Notes: generated from the letters alone by a model not told the origin. A stretch of DNA of 35,494 bases from Candidatus Saccharimonadota bacterium (GCA_027357065.1 DAHVVZ010000009.1:1-35494); one strand, 5' to 3'. Counted from the stretch's first letter, positions 1 to 10,374 are shown. Made by a program: numbers and translations.

Positions 1-1262
1 CAAACCCATAGTAAACCACAGCAGTGGCCGTTTGATTAGCTACCGGAAGACTAGTAGTAGCAGTCCAAGCTCCAAGTGTGCCATTAGAGTTTATTGGGGC
101 GTAGTAGACTGTGGCGCTAGCTACGCCGCCTATATTGCCTCCTATCTCATACACGTAGCCGTTGGTAACAATCGATGCGGCCGAAAACGTAGCCGCTGGA
201 AGGCTAGTGGTGCTGGTCCAACTGCCAAGTGAACCGTTAGAGTTTATTGGCGCATAATAGACTGCCACAATAGCATTGCTGCTTACTACGCCCCCTATCT
301 CATAGACGTAGCCGTTATATGTAACGGAAGTTGCGTCATCAATACTGGAAAGACTTGTTGCACTTCCCCAAGCATTAGGCGTAGTGCTATTAGGGCTACT
401 AACCCATCCCGCTGGAGCAAGCTGAGCGTAGTACAGTAAAGATGTACTAGCAGTAGTATAACCACCAATCTCATAGACGTAGCCGTCAAAAGTAATCGAG
501 GTGGCATTGTAGTCAGCTTTGGATAGACTAGATGTTTCCATCCAGTTACCCAGGGTCCCGTTGGAATATATTGGTACGTAGTAGACGTTAGCGGTCTCTG
601 CGGTGGTATAGCCACCAATCTCATACACGTAGCCGTTATATACGACTGAAGTAGCGTTTGCAGTAGCGACTGGGAGACTTGTGGTAGCAGTCCAGGATCC
701 AAGCGTGCCATTAGAGTTTATTGGGGCGTAATCCACTGTAGTAATGTAGCCGCCAGAGTCGCCGCCAATCTCATAGACGTAGCCGTTATATACGACTGAG
801 GTAGCGGAATATGAAGAATTAGGCAAACTAGTCGTAGCAGTCCAAGTTCCAAGCGTGCCATTAGAGTTTATTGGAGCGTAGTAGACTTGATAGAAGCCTG
901 TGGTTCCTGTCAATCCGCCAATCTCATAGACGTAGCCGTTATATACGACTGAGGTAGCCATTGAATTAGCGGCTGGGAGACTGGTGGTGCCCGTCCAGCT
1001 GCCAAGTGTGCCATTAGAGTTTATCGGAGCGTAGTAGACGTTAGCGGTCTCTGCGGTGGTATAGCCACCAATCTCATAGACGTAGCCGTTATATACGACT
1101 GATGTAGCCGTTTCAGTAGCAACTGGGAGGCTTGTGGTAGCAGTCCAAGCTCCAGTTGCGCCATTAGAGTTTATTGTAGCGTAACCGACGGTGGCTAAAT
1201 CTGTAGTGCCATTATTTCCTCCTATCTCATAGACATAGCCATTGTACTCGACGGAGGTAGCT
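1..1262 (-). repeat. Tandem ~153-bp coding repeats (kelch-like, NGYVYEIGG core)
   Basis: On the + strand the motif 'ccaatctcatagacgtagccgttatatacgactga' recurs about every 150-155 bp (near 150, 300, 475, 627, 778, 930, 1083, 1230). Confidence 0.9.
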
Positions 1263-2560
1263 TCACTATCTGCAGTCAGCAGGCCACTTTCTCCCGCCCA
1301 GCCCGTTGCTCCAATACTTCCTCCGGTCTGGGCACCAGTAGATACTTGGTTAGCGGTGATGTTGTTTCCTCCCTCATCATTGCCTAGGAGCATTGAGGTA
1401 GCGGAGTTAATAGTAATTGATGGATCAATGGTTATTGGGTAACTAAGCTTGGAGAGATTGGTGGCAACTAAGGTTAGTTGGTTGTTTTTGAGGATTAGAC
1501 TGGCTTTAGCCTTAGATTGAGTTCCTCCGGTTTGGCCATTACTTTGTTTAATAGTCGGATTAGCTAGTTGGAAGAGGATCTTTCCTCCTTGTTCGATAGC
1601 TATTGATCCTCCGGCTAAGTTGAATGCTTTAAAGGTCGCAGGAAGCTTGAGTGAGTAAGGGAAAGAGAGGGCATTACCTACCGGGTTATTGATCACCAGG
1701 TCTTCAGCTAGCTGGGTAGACTTCGCGGTATAGACAGCTTGAATAGCGCCGCTACCTAATGGATAGATGAAGTGACCGCCTATAAGTTTGCCTTGGGAGG
1801 TATTAAACTGTGGGGTTAAGCTAAAGCCGACATGGTTAGAGTTGTCGGTTATGGAGATTCCTTTATCTAGGTTTGTTGGTAGTGAAGCGCTGTAGAGTCC
1901 GGACCCTGGTTGACCAACTAGAGTACTGGGATTAGGACTGAGGGCCGGGTGTAAGCCTTTAGGGTTTATTACGTAGGACGAGGAATGAGAGTCGAAACTA
2001 ACAGTATTATTGAGATACCGGTTCGGTTTATTAACTAGCAGTTGAGCGGCAGATGAAAGATCATAGCTGGAATTTGGCAGCAATGAGGATAGCCAAGGCA
2101 CGAGACTTAGTAAGAGTAGTGCGGCAATGACTACTCCATAGCGAAGGTATCTGGTAGTGGAGAGTAGGTAATCTTTAGCCCTACGGGAAAACTTGGCAGC
2201 TAGGATAGCGTATTTAGTTATCAGGAAGGAGCCTAAGCTGCTGATAATTCTTTTAAAATGTTTGTTAACCAAAAAGTCCGTCAAATTGATGCTTTGACTT
2301 TGACTGAGAATTTTATGCCTTAGAAAGCTGGTGTCATGGGCCAATCTCGCTCTTTTAGCTAACTCAAATACCTGTGAACTACGATTAATGACGGACTGTC
2401 GATAGCTAGAGAGCGGAAGAACCCGTTTGGTTGGCGTCTCAGTATATGACCGTCGGGTAATTATTCTTCGGTTATTTTGCCTGGTCGGAAAAGTCAGAAT
2501 ATAGCGCCGCTCCGGCTTTCTAGTCGGAAGGCCATCCTTCTCATTTCCACTTTTTGCCAT
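1..2560 (-). CDS. Partial kelch-like repeat surface protein with N-terminal membrane anchor (C-terminus lies beyond window start)
   Basis: The ORF track misses it because its stop is outside the window. The minus-strand frame from ATG at 2560 reads MAKSGNEKDGLPTRKPERRYILTF..., then a hydrophobic stretch YGVVIAALLLLSLVPWLS, then about eight ~51-aa repeats with consensus ATSVVYNGYVYEIGG...VYYAPINSNGTLGSWTATTSLP. Confidence 0.85.
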   Translation of the reverse strand, partial: MAKSGNEKDGLPTRKPERRYILTFPTRQNNRRIITRRSYTETPTKRVLPLSSYRQSVINRSSQVFELAKRARLAHDTSFLRHKILSQSQSINLTDFLVNKHFKRIISSLGSFLITKYAILAAKFSRRAKDYLLSTTRYLRYGVVIAALLLLSLVPWLSSLLPNSSYDLSSAAQLLVNKPNRYLNNTVSFDSHSSSYVINPKGLHPALSPNPSTLVGQPGSGLYSASLPTNLDKGISITDNSNHVGFSLTPQFNTSQGKLIGGHFIYPLGSGAIQAVYTAKSTQLAEDLVINNPVGNALSFPYSLKLPATFKAFNLAGGSIAIEQGGKILFQLANPTIKQSNGQTGGTQSKAKASLILKNNQLTLVATNLSKLSYPITIDPSITINSATSMLLGNDEGGNNITANQVSTGAQTGGSIGATGWAGESGLLTADSEATSVEYNGYVYEIGGNNGTTDLATVGYATINSNGATGAWTATTSLPVATETATSVVYNGYVYEIGGYTTAETANVYYAPINSNGTLGSWTGTTSLPAANSMATSVVYNGYVYEIGGLTGTTGFYQVYYAPINSNGTLGTWTATTSLPNSSYSATSVVYNGYVYEIGGDSGGYITTVDYAPINSNGTLGSWTATTSLPVATANATSVVYNGYVYEIGGYTTAETANVYYVPIYSNGTLGNWMETSSLSKADYNATSITFDGYVYEIGGYTTASTSLLYYAQLAPAGWVSSPNSTTPNAWGSATSLSSIDDATSVTYNGYVYEIGGVVSSNAIVAVYYAPINSNGSLGSWTSTTSLPAATFSAASIVTNGYVYEIGGNIGGVASATVYYAPINSNGTLGAWTATTSLPVANQTATAVVYYGF

Positions 2561-2625
2561 ATCAGTTTTTGTTACCGCACTTAAGCTTATTTACAAGGAT
2601 AATTTTAGCACAAAATTAATGATTC

Positions 2626-4293
2626 TTAGAAATGTTCACGGATGTGCGAGTAGCTATAGTCCCAGTCCGAATCGGTTTTCTTGTGCGGGTTAAAAATATT
2701 ACTGGGGTCAAAAATATGCTTAACGTCTTTAAAAAGCTTCAGCATCTCCGAACCGAATTGTTTGCCTAGCCAAGGGCCCCTAATCAATCCGTCGTTGTGC
2801 TCTCCCGAAAGTGAGCCGTGGTAACTCAGAACCAAGTCGTTAACTTCTTTCATGGCCGGCAGCATAGTGTCGCGTTCAGCCTTATTCTCGAGCTTCATTA
2901 AAGGAATAATGTGGAAGTTTCCATCACCCAAATGCCCGGCAATCGTGGCGAACAGTTTGTACTTTGCAATAATCTTGCGCATTTTAGGTAGAAAATCGAC
3001 CAAGTACTCCGGATTAACTACCAAATCGTCAATAAAAGGAGCGGTATGCTTATCTTTAACCTTACTGCGCAGCAGGTTAAAGCTTTGTCGACGCATTACC
3101 CAGAATTTTTCGCTTTTACCCTCGGTAGCATCTTCTTCAAAACCGTTGATTTCGTAGCGCGCCCGCTTATCCTTTAGTTCCTTATGCAGCGCTTTAATCT
3201 TTTCTCGAACTTCGGACTCGGTCTGAGCCGTAAACTCAACCATCACAATCAGTTTCGGAACTCCCTTCAGCAATTGCCAGCCGTCAGGGATTAAACTAAT
3301 CAGCAAGTGAACAAACCGCGCCGGGCCAAGCAACTTTAAAAAGCTAGGCATAAAGCGAATCGACAACCAAAGCGTCTGGTCGTCAAAGCTCTCCACGGTT
3401 GCCGGTTTATGCGATAAAATGGTTGGAATTAATTCTCCTAGATCGTCTATATCCCTAAGGAAGAGCACTAGTAAACCGGAATGTGGAACGTTAGGTACGA
3501 GACGAAAAGTAATGTCCGTAACAAAACCAAGCGTACCCTCGCTACCAACAATAAGCTTAGTTAGATCAAAAATGCCGGTCTCCCGATCCCAGACTTCCCA
3601 TAACGTATAGCCCATGGAGTTTTTGCTTACTGTCGGCTTAGCGGACTTGATCAAATCATAATGCTTTTCACAGAGCTCATAGATTTTACGGTATACCTCT
3701 CCTTCAAAATCTTCCTGCGCCATGATTTTATCCAGCTGGGCCTTGTTAATCGGCTTCACGACGCGCTCAATGCCGTCTGCAAAAACCAGCTTCAGTTCTT
3801 CAATAAAATCTTTAGTTTTGCCGTATTCAAGCGATTTCTCGCCACCGGAGTTATTAGCAACCATACCGCCGATTGAAGCCAGGTCCCGAGAAGCCGGGAA
3901 GGTGGGCATCAAAGCCCCGTTCTTTAGGGTCTGCACTTCAAAATCTTTATACAGCACGCCCGGTTGAGCGTGGCCGATACTGGAAGTTATTTCTTCGATT
4001 TTCGTAAAGTGGCGCCGGAAATCTACAATTATTGAATCATTTACTGCGCCACCAGCCATGTCAGTGCCGGCAGAGCGAGCGGTTAAGGAGAGACTTTTGT
4101 CCTGATGCTTATGGTCTTTTACAGTGCGTACCAGTTTTTCTACGTCGTCGGCGTTTTTAGGGAAAACCACAAGTTTTGGACGAATTTCAAACAGTGACGC
4201 ATCGTGACTATAGTTTTCGATAGTCGGTGCTGAATCGTCCATCTCGCCCTGGAAACCGCTAGCTTTTATTATTTCTTGTAAGTTTTTATCCAT
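2626..4293 (-). CDS. FAD-binding oxidase, GlcD/D-lactate dehydrogenase-like
   Basis: 555-aa ORF with PCMH-type FAD-binding motifs (SLTARSAGTDMAGGAV, GGMVANNSGGEKSLEYGKT, VGSEGTLGFVTDITFRLVP) and C-terminal GHLGDGNFHIIPL. Confidence 0.88.
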   Translation of the reverse strand: MDKNLQEIIKASGFQGEMDDSAPTIENYSHDASLFEIRPKLVVFPKNADDVEKLVRTVKDHKHQDKSLSLTARSAGTDMAGGAVNDSIIVDFRRHFTKIEEITSSIGHAQPGVLYKDFEVQTLKNGALMPTFPASRDLASIGGMVANNSGGEKSLEYGKTKDFIEELKLVFADGIERVVKPINKAQLDKIMAQEDFEGEVYRKIYELCEKHYDLIKSAKPTVSKNSMGYTLWEVWDRETGIFDLTKLIVGSEGTLGFVTDITFRLVPNVPHSGLLVLFLRDIDDLGELIPTILSHKPATVESFDDQTLWLSIRFMPSFLKLLGPARFVHLLISLIPDGWQLLKGVPKLIVMVEFTAQTESEVREKIKALHKELKDKRARYEINGFEEDATEGKSEKFWVMRRQSFNLLRSKVKDKHTAPFIDDLVVNPEYLVDFLPKMRKIIAKYKLFATIAGHLGDGNFHIIPLMKLENKAERDTMLPAMKEVNDLVLSYHGSLSGEHNDGLIRGPWLGKQFGSEMLKLFKDVKHIFDPSNIFNPHKKTDSDWDYSYSHIREHF

Positions 4294-4383
4294 TCCAATA
4301 ATTAAGCATAAGCCCTAAACTTCATTAGGGCAAGACTTAGGTTACAAAATCAAGCATAAGCTATATACTAGATATAAATCACT

Positions 4384-5574
4384 ATGGCAAAAGAGAAAGT
4401 TTTAATTGTTGGCGGAGGCTTTGCCGGAACAAAGGCGGCTCTAGAGTTGAGCCGTGACGAACACTTTGAGGTTACTTTACTTTCCGATTCTGAGCATTTC
4501 ACTTACTTTCCGACGCTTTACCACGTTGCTACCGGCGGGGCTAGAGCCAATGCTTCTATCCCACTGAAAACCATCTTTAAAGATAGTCCAATCGAACTGC
4601 GCAATGGCCGCGCAGTATCCATCGACCGCCACAATAAAAGCCTGACTACTCAAACCGGTCAGACTTATTATTACGACACTTTATTATTAGGGCTTGGCGA
4701 GGTAACCAACTACTTTAATATTCCCGGCCTGGCAGAATTATCTTTCGGCGTTAAAAGTATCGAAGAAGTTGAGCGATTAAAGGCTCACCTGCATTCCCAG
4801 CTCTTAAGCGACCATAAACCAGATCTCAACTATGTCATTGTCGGTGGCGGCCCTACAGGAGTCGAATTGGCCGGCTCTTTGGAAGCTTACCTATTGCGTA
4901 CCGCTCATTTACACGGCATCGAGAATCGTCCGATTCATATCGATATCGTGGAAGCATCTAAAAGATTACTGCAGAGACTGCCTAAAGACATGAGCCGGGT
5001 AATTACTCGCCAGCTACGACGCCAAGGAATTCACCTTTACCTCAACAAAAAAGTGGAAGGCGAGACCGCTAATCAGCTAATGGTAAGTGGCAAACCGATC
5101 CAAAGTCATACCGTCATTTGGACTGCCGGCACTGCCAATAACCCTTTCTATAGCTTGAACGATTTTACGCTTAGTTATAACCATAAGGTAGCTACCGATA
5201 TCTACCTTCAAGCCGAACCGAATATTTTTGTGCTTGGTGACAACGCCAATACTCCCTATAGCGGCATGGCTCAAACCGCTATCTATGATGCTATCTTTGT
5301 TGCCAACAATCTCAAACGTCGCAGCAAAGGCAAGAGCTTTAAAAGTTATGTCGCTCATCCGCCAATTACTGTTATACCGGTTAGAGAAGGCTGGGCAGGA
5401 ATTTCTTGGGGTCATGTCCGCCTCTACGGCTGGATTGGCTGGTTGCTACGCCAGGCAGCAGACGCTAAAGCTTTCCACTATTTCGAACCTTGGAGCAAGG
5501 CTATGCCGCAGTGGTTTAGCTACAGCGCCGGTGAAGCCGAACAGTGCACTATCTGCAACAAACAACTTAGCTAG
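4384..5574 (+). CDS. NDH-2-type NADH dehydrogenase / pyridine nucleotide-disulfide oxidoreductase
   Basis: N-terminal VLIVGGGFAGTKAALEL, second Rossmann motif YVIVGGGPTGVELAGSLE, and VLGDNANTPYSGMAQTA. Confidence 0.85.
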   Translation: MAKEKVLIVGGGFAGTKAALELSRDEHFEVTLLSDSEHFTYFPTLYHVATGGARANASIPLKTIFKDSPIELRNGRAVSIDRHNKSLTTQTGQTYYYDTLLLGLGEVTNYFNIPGLAELSFGVKSIEEVERLKAHLHSQLLSDHKPDLNYVIVGGGPTGVELAGSLEAYLLRTAHLHGIENRPIHIDIVEASKRLLQRLPKDMSRVITRQLRRQGIHLYLNKKVEGETANQLMVSGKPIQSHTVIWTAGTANNPFYSLNDFTLSYNHKVATDIYLQAEPNIFVLGDNANTPYSGMAQTAIYDAIFVANNLKRRSKGKSFKSYVAHPPITVIPVREGWAGISWGHVRLYGWIGWLLRQAADAKAFHYFEPWSKAMPQWFSYSAGEAEQCTICNKQLS

Positions 5575-5592
5575 GACTATAATTAATCATCT

Positions 5593-8500
5593 ATGGTAAG
5601 TAATCCAAGTGACGATGCTTTTGCTAAGGCATATAACGAATTAAATCACGAGCAAAAAGAGGCTGTTGATCAGCTTGAAGGCCCGCTGTTAGTGATTGCC
5701 GGCCCTGGCAGTGGCAAAACCCAACTGCTGGCCACTAGGGTCGGGAATATTCTAAAGCAAACTGACGCCAGCGCCGAAAACATTCTTTGCCTAACCTTCA
5801 GCGAGTCGGCAGTTAGTGCCATTAGGCAGCGTCTGGCGACACTTATCGGACCGGCCGCCAGGGACGTAACAGTGTCAACCTATCACGGCTTTGGTCGTAC
5901 CTTAATCGCCACTTACCCCGAACAGTTTAATCAGGAAGTTATTGATGCAAAACCGGCCGATGAACTACTTTTAGATAAACTCCTGCGCCAGGTACAAGCC
6001 GAGCTTCGATACGCTAACCCGATTAAAAATGACTACTATTTACACGATTTAAAATCTTTAATCAGTGGCTATAAAAGGGCCTTAATTACGCCAGAACTCT
6101 TAGAACGCGTAATCAAGTCCAATACTACTTTTATGGACCGAGTTAACGAGATTCTCGAGCAACTGTTTAAGCCCGACTTTAAACTTAGCAAATCTGGCCT
6201 TAGCTTATTTGCAGATCTACTGCAGGAGACTGAAACTCTAACTAGTGAACCAATCGAAAACATCGTACCGCTTCAAAAGCTTTGGCAGGAAAGCCTGGAG
6301 CAAGCTTACGAAGCGGCTCAAGAGCAAAACAAAACTACACCAATACGCGAATGGAAAGATCGCTGGCTTGAAAAAAATAGCCAGGGTCATTTTGTTGTTG
6401 TTTCGCCGCGGATACTGCGTAAGCAGAAAGCTTTCGTGGAAGTTTATCGCAAATACAACAAACTACTTAGCGACAGCGGCCTTTATGATTACGACGACAT
6501 GATCATGCTGGCAATTAAGGGGCTCAGCGAAAACCTGGACTTAAAGCAAACTCTTCAGGAAAGATATCTTTATGTTCAATTAGATGAATTCCAAGACACC
6601 AACGAAGCCCAACTGAAACTTGTCGAGTTACTAGGTGATCATCCGCTAAATGAAGGACGGCCAAATATTCTAGCGGTCGGCGACGACGATCAGGCAATTT
6701 ATAGTTTTCAGGGTGCACACTACTCGCACATGGAGCGCTTTTTTAACATTTACCGTGACGTCAAATTAATCGGACTAAAGGAGAACTACCGCTCTACACA
6801 AGAGATCATTGACCTTAGTGCCCAAGTTAGGGAACAAATCAAGGATCGGCTTGATTTAATCCCTAAACAACAAATATCTAAAGCTCGGGTCGCTAAAGAA
6901 GCTCTCATTGAGCGAGTTGAGCTCGATAAAGACATCGAAACACTGGCCTGGGTCGCGAAGTTTGTTAAAGAACAAATCAAAAAGGGTACTCCGGCCGAAG
7001 AGATTGCTGTCTTTGCGCCCAAACATCAGCTGCTAATAGATCTTATCCCATTCTTACACGCCGAAGACGTAGCGATTAATTACGAACAAAGAAATAATAT
7101 CTTAGAGGACCCGAGAATTGACGAGCTACTGTCAGCAGCCCGCTTAGCAATCCGCCTGCAAGACACTAAAGCCGCCGACGCCCTTTGGCCCAAAGTACTA
7201 AGTCATGCCTACTGGCAATTACCGACCAGTTTAATTTGGAAGCTCTCTCTTGAAGCCTATGATTTGAGACGCCCTTGGACCGAGCTAGTTTTTGAAAACC
7301 CGCAAACTAAAGTTATCGCCCTGTATTTTATGCGTTTAAACCAACTAAGTGCTGAGGCCCCGTTTGAACTAATCTTAAGCTACCTCTTAGGCAGCCAAGA
7401 ACTAACCCTAAACGAAAAAGATATACCAGGTTTTACCAGCCCATTCTATAGCTACTATTTTAAAGAGCTTACCCAGACGGACGGGGGGATCGAAGCTTCA
7501 ACTTGGCAATTGCTAGGTCAACTGACGATTCTTACGTCCCGGGCACAAGAATCTAGCGAGCAGAGCTTAAACCTTATAGATTTCATTGATTTCTGCGATA
7601 GCTACAAACTAGCTAAACTAGTTATTCTAGATACTTCTCCGTTCCGTGAAAGTCTTAATGCCGCAAATTTAATGACCGCTTATGCCGCAAAAGGGCAAGA
7701 GTTTGACACGGTAATATTGCTCGATGCGGTCGATAATGTTTGGGGTAAAAGCGCTAAACGTCAGTCGGATAAAATATCGCTGCCGGCTAATTTAGCTCAC
7801 GTTCGGATCAATAAAAATAGTGACGACGATAAGTTGCGTCTGTTATTCGTAGCTTTGTCTAGAGCCAAAAGAAAACTTATTATAACCAGCTATAAAAGTT
7901 CGTTATCCGGACGCAATAGTGAACCACTATCTTACTTAAATGAGCACCAGCAGTCCGGCCAGCTAATCTCGCCGTTCCTGCCTAAAATGCAGCAGGTTGT
8001 AAAACGGCCTAGGTCGAGCGAAATACTTAACCTTGCGACTGCTCCAAACTGGTGGAACCGGCATCTGGATAACTTTAAGGCCGAGCGAACGGCTTTACTT
8101 AAAGACCGTCTGGAAAATTTTCACTTAAGTGCGACAGCTCTAAATAACTTTACTAACGTAAGCGGCGGCGGTCCACAAAGCTTTTTTGTTAATGAAATCC
8201 TTAAGTTTCCTCAGACCCAATCGGAGCGCGCCCAATACGGTAGCGCAATGCACTTAACACTTGACTGGCTATTTAAACAGACCCAAGTCGCCAAAGGCCA
8301 TCCACCTAAAATGGCATCTGTATTGTCCGAATTCGAACATTTACTTTCGCAAAGACAATTGACCAACTCAGAATTTAAGCAACTGTTGTTAAGAGGCCAG
8401 GAAGCGTTAAAATCCTACCTAATTCAAGTTCCTTTTTCCGTTGGTCCGGATGACTTAAGTGAGTTTGCTTCACGCCCGGTGATTGGCAAACAGCAGAACA

Positions 8501-8919
8501 TCCGTTTAAGCGGCGCGATTGATAGACTGAGTATTAATAACCAAGATAAAACAATTAAGATTATGGATTATAAGACGGGGGCCAGCTACAACCGCTGGAG
8601 CAATTCGGACATTAAATCTTTGCACCATAAACGCCAACTATACTTTTATAAACTGCTGCTTGAAAATACCAGTCGCTTCAAAGGCTATAGTGTCACCCAA
8701 GCTAGCATTCAGTTTGTCGAACCTAACGAGGAAGGGGAGATAATTAATATTGAACTGCAGTTTAATCCAGAAGATGAAAAATATTTAAAAAACCTGATAG
8801 CTGCTGTTTGGCAAAAAATTATGAACCTAGATTTTCCCACAACCGAAAACTATAGCGAGGACGTAAAAGGCATTCTGGCTTTCGAACGTGACTTATTGTC
8901 TCAGGCCAATATTCAATAA
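5593..8919 (+). CDS. UvrD/PcrA-type superfamily 1 helicase with C-terminal RecB-like PD-(D/E)XK nuclease domain
   Basis: Walker A VIAGPGSGKTQLLATRV, LDEFQDTNEAQ, VGDDDQAIYSFQGA, ENYRSTQEI, AYAAKGQEFDTVIL, and C-terminal IMDYKTGASYNRW. Confidence 0.9.
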   Translation: MVSNPSDDAFAKAYNELNHEQKEAVDQLEGPLLVIAGPGSGKTQLLATRVGNILKQTDASAENILCLTFSESAVSAIRQRLATLIGPAARDVTVSTYHGFGRTLIATYPEQFNQEVIDAKPADELLLDKLLRQVQAELRYANPIKNDYYLHDLKSLISGYKRALITPELLERVIKSNTTFMDRVNEILEQLFKPDFKLSKSGLSLFADLLQETETLTSEPIENIVPLQKLWQESLEQAYEAAQEQNKTTPIREWKDRWLEKNSQGHFVVVSPRILRKQKAFVEVYRKYNKLLSDSGLYDYDDMIMLAIKGLSENLDLKQTLQERYLYVQLDEFQDTNEAQLKLVELLGDHPLNEGRPNILAVGDDDQAIYSFQGAHYSHMERFFNIYRDVKLIGLKENYRSTQEIIDLSAQVREQIKDRLDLIPKQQISKARVAKEALIERVELDKDIETLAWVAKFVKEQIKKGTPAEEIAVFAPKHQLLIDLIPFLHAEDVAINYEQRNNILEDPRIDELLSAARLAIRLQDTKAADALWPKVLSHAYWQLPTSLIWKLSLEAYDLRRPWTELVFENPQTKVIALYFMRLNQLSAEAPFELILSYLLGSQELTLNEKDIPGFTSPFYSYYFKELTQTDGGIEASTWQLLGQLTILTSRAQESSEQSLNLIDFIDFCDSYKLAKLVILDTSPFRESLNAANLMTAYAAKGQEFDTVILLDAVDNVWGKSAKRQSDKISLPANLAHVRINKNSDDDKLRLLFVALSRAKRKLIITSYKSSLSGRNSEPLSYLNEHQQSGQLISPFLPKMQQVVKRPRSSEILNLATAPNWWNRHLDNFKAERTALLKDRLENFHLSATALNNFTNVSGGGPQSFFVNEILKFPQTQSERAQYGSAMHLTLDWLFKQTQVAKGHPPKMASVLSEFEHLLSQRQLTNSEFKQLLLRGQEALKSYLIQVPFSVGPDDLSEFASRPVIGKQQNIRLSGAIDRLSINNQDKTIKIMDYKTGASYNRWSNSDIKSLHHKRQLYFYKLLLENTSRFKGYSVTQASIQFVEPNEEGEIINIELQFNPEDEKYLKNLIAAVWQKIMNLDFPTTENYSEDVKGILAFERDLLSQANIQ

Positions 8920-8936
8920 ATTAAAAAGGCAAATAA

Positions 8937-8966
8937 AAACTGCCTGCTAATTTGCGCAGGCAGTTT
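8937..8966. terminator. Bidirectional intrinsic terminator between convergent helicase and aquaporin genes
   Basis: Perfect 11-bp inverted repeat aaactgcctgc / gcaggcagttt with a short loop, A/T-rich on both sides. Confidence 0.8.
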
Positions 8967-8996
8967 AATATTTCCAAACTTTAGGGAGTTTGAATT

Positions 8997-9767
8997 TTAG
9001 CGGCGAGTAGTCTTCTTTTTTGCAGTAGAAGTCTTCTTTTTGCCGCGCGTCGCACGAGAACTGCTAGCCGAAGAGGTGGTTACCGCCTCAGCTGCTACCA
9101 TTTTGCCGTTGCCCGTAGACTTTGAGTCAGCGAACAATAGCATGTAGAGGTTGACGCCAATAAGCGCGCCTAATACCGGACCAGCGACGTAAGTGCCCCA
9201 GCCCATAGAACCAGCAAAAGCCCAAGCGCGAACGCCTAGTGCCAACGCCGGGTTAGCGACACCGAAACCAACGCCTGTTACTGCCGCGATAATAATCGCT
9301 AGAGCGTATGAACCGCCCAACAGAAATGCCCGGCTACCGGTTTCCATTTTACGTACTGACGCAGCACCCCAAGCCAAAGCTAGCACGAATGTGCCTAAAG
9401 CCTCAGCAATTAGTACGTGCGCACTATAGTGCCCACCAATTGATGCAAAGCCGCTTCCCACTAAATAGTGGTAAACGCCATACGCCGTCCAGGCGCCTAG
9501 TACTTGGAACACGAGGTATAAAGCCGCCGTGACCGTTCCTACTTTTCTGGCCGTCCATAAGGCCAGAGTGATGGCTGGGTTCATGTGTGCGCCCGACACA
9601 TCGCCGAAGAAGTACGCTGTAGCTGCAACTGCAGCGCCTGCCGCTATGGCGACGAAGTAGGCAATGCCGATTGTAGAACGCTGAACGCTTAAATACGTTA
9701 GTGTCAATAAACCGACACCCAGGAACTCAGCTACAAATGTAGCCACCTGTTTTCTTCCAATTACCAT
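8997..9767 (-). CDS. MIP-family aquaporin/glycerol channel with basic C-terminal tail
   Basis: Two NPA motifs (SGAHMNPAITLALW and GVANPALALGVR) and C-terminus SRATRGKKKTSTAKKKTTRR. Confidence 0.9.
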   Translation of the reverse strand: MVIGRKQVATFVAEFLGVGLLTLTYLSVQRSTIGIAYFVAIAAGAAVAATAYFFGDVSGAHMNPAITLALWTARKVGTVTAALYLVFQVLGAWTAYGVYHYLVGSGFASIGGHYSAHVLIAEALGTFVLALAWGAASVRKMETGSRAFLLGGSYALAIIIAAVTGVGFGVANPALALGVRAWAFAGSMGWGTYVAGPVLGALIGVNLYMLLFADSKSTGNGKMVAAEAVTTSSASSSRATRGKKKTSTAKKKTTRR

Positions 9768-9952
9768 AATTGGAACCTCCTTATATTTTATAATTCTTAG
9801 CGTACAAGGTATGATTACAAATGTAAAGGATTTAAGCTTTAGCGCATTAAATAGTTTGCCAAAAAAACTTTATTTTTACGTACTACGCGAAATGTATTTT
9901 TGTTAAAAATTGGTTTACTATTATTTATATCTAAGGCTAAATTACATTAATA

Positions 9953-10366
9953 ATGTTGTCTGATTTTAAGAAATTTATATTGCGCGGAAATGCTATTGAG
10001 CTAGCCGTGGCCTTTGTCGTCGGCGCTGCTTTTAACGGAGTAGTGCAGTCATTAGTGAAAGATTTAATCACGCCTTTAATTTCGGCAATTGGTGGCAAAC
10101 CAGATTTTTCAGCTTACTATTTTACGCTCAATCACAGCCGCTTCGCGTACGGCGATTTTATAAATAGTCTGGTCTCATTTCTAATGATTGCAGCGGCCGT
10201 TTTCTTTTTGGTAATTCACCCGCTAAATAAATTAATCGAATTTACTTCACGGCTTAAAACTCCGCCCGATCCAACTGACAAAAAATGTCCGGAATGTCTA
10301 AGTACTATTCCGATTAGCGCTACCCGCTGTGCCTTTTGTGGCGTTAAATTAAAGCCCGCTAAGTAG
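9953..10366 (+). CDS. mscL: Large-conductance mechanosensitive channel with C-terminal zinc ribbon
   Basis: MscL N-terminus (DFKKFILRGNAIELAVAFVVGAAFNGVVQSLVKDLITPLI) followed by KKCPECLSTIPISATRCAFCGVKLK. Confidence 0.92.
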   Translation: MLSDFKKFILRGNAIELAVAFVVGAAFNGVVQSLVKDLITPLISAIGGKPDFSAYYFTLNHSRFAYGDFINSLVSFLMIAAAVFFLVIHPLNKLIEFTSRLKTPPDPTDKKCPECLSTIPISATRCAFCGVKLKPAK

Positions 10367-10374
10367 TAAAAAAA

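Noticed and set aside
295-711. 138-aa minus ORF in the repeat region
   Set aside because: Out-of-frame reading of the kelch-repeat gene.
1-1262. Regular repeats as a CRISPR array
   Set aside because: Repeats are ~153 bp coding units in one minus-strand frame with conserved protein motifs, not short palindromic repeats with unique spacers.
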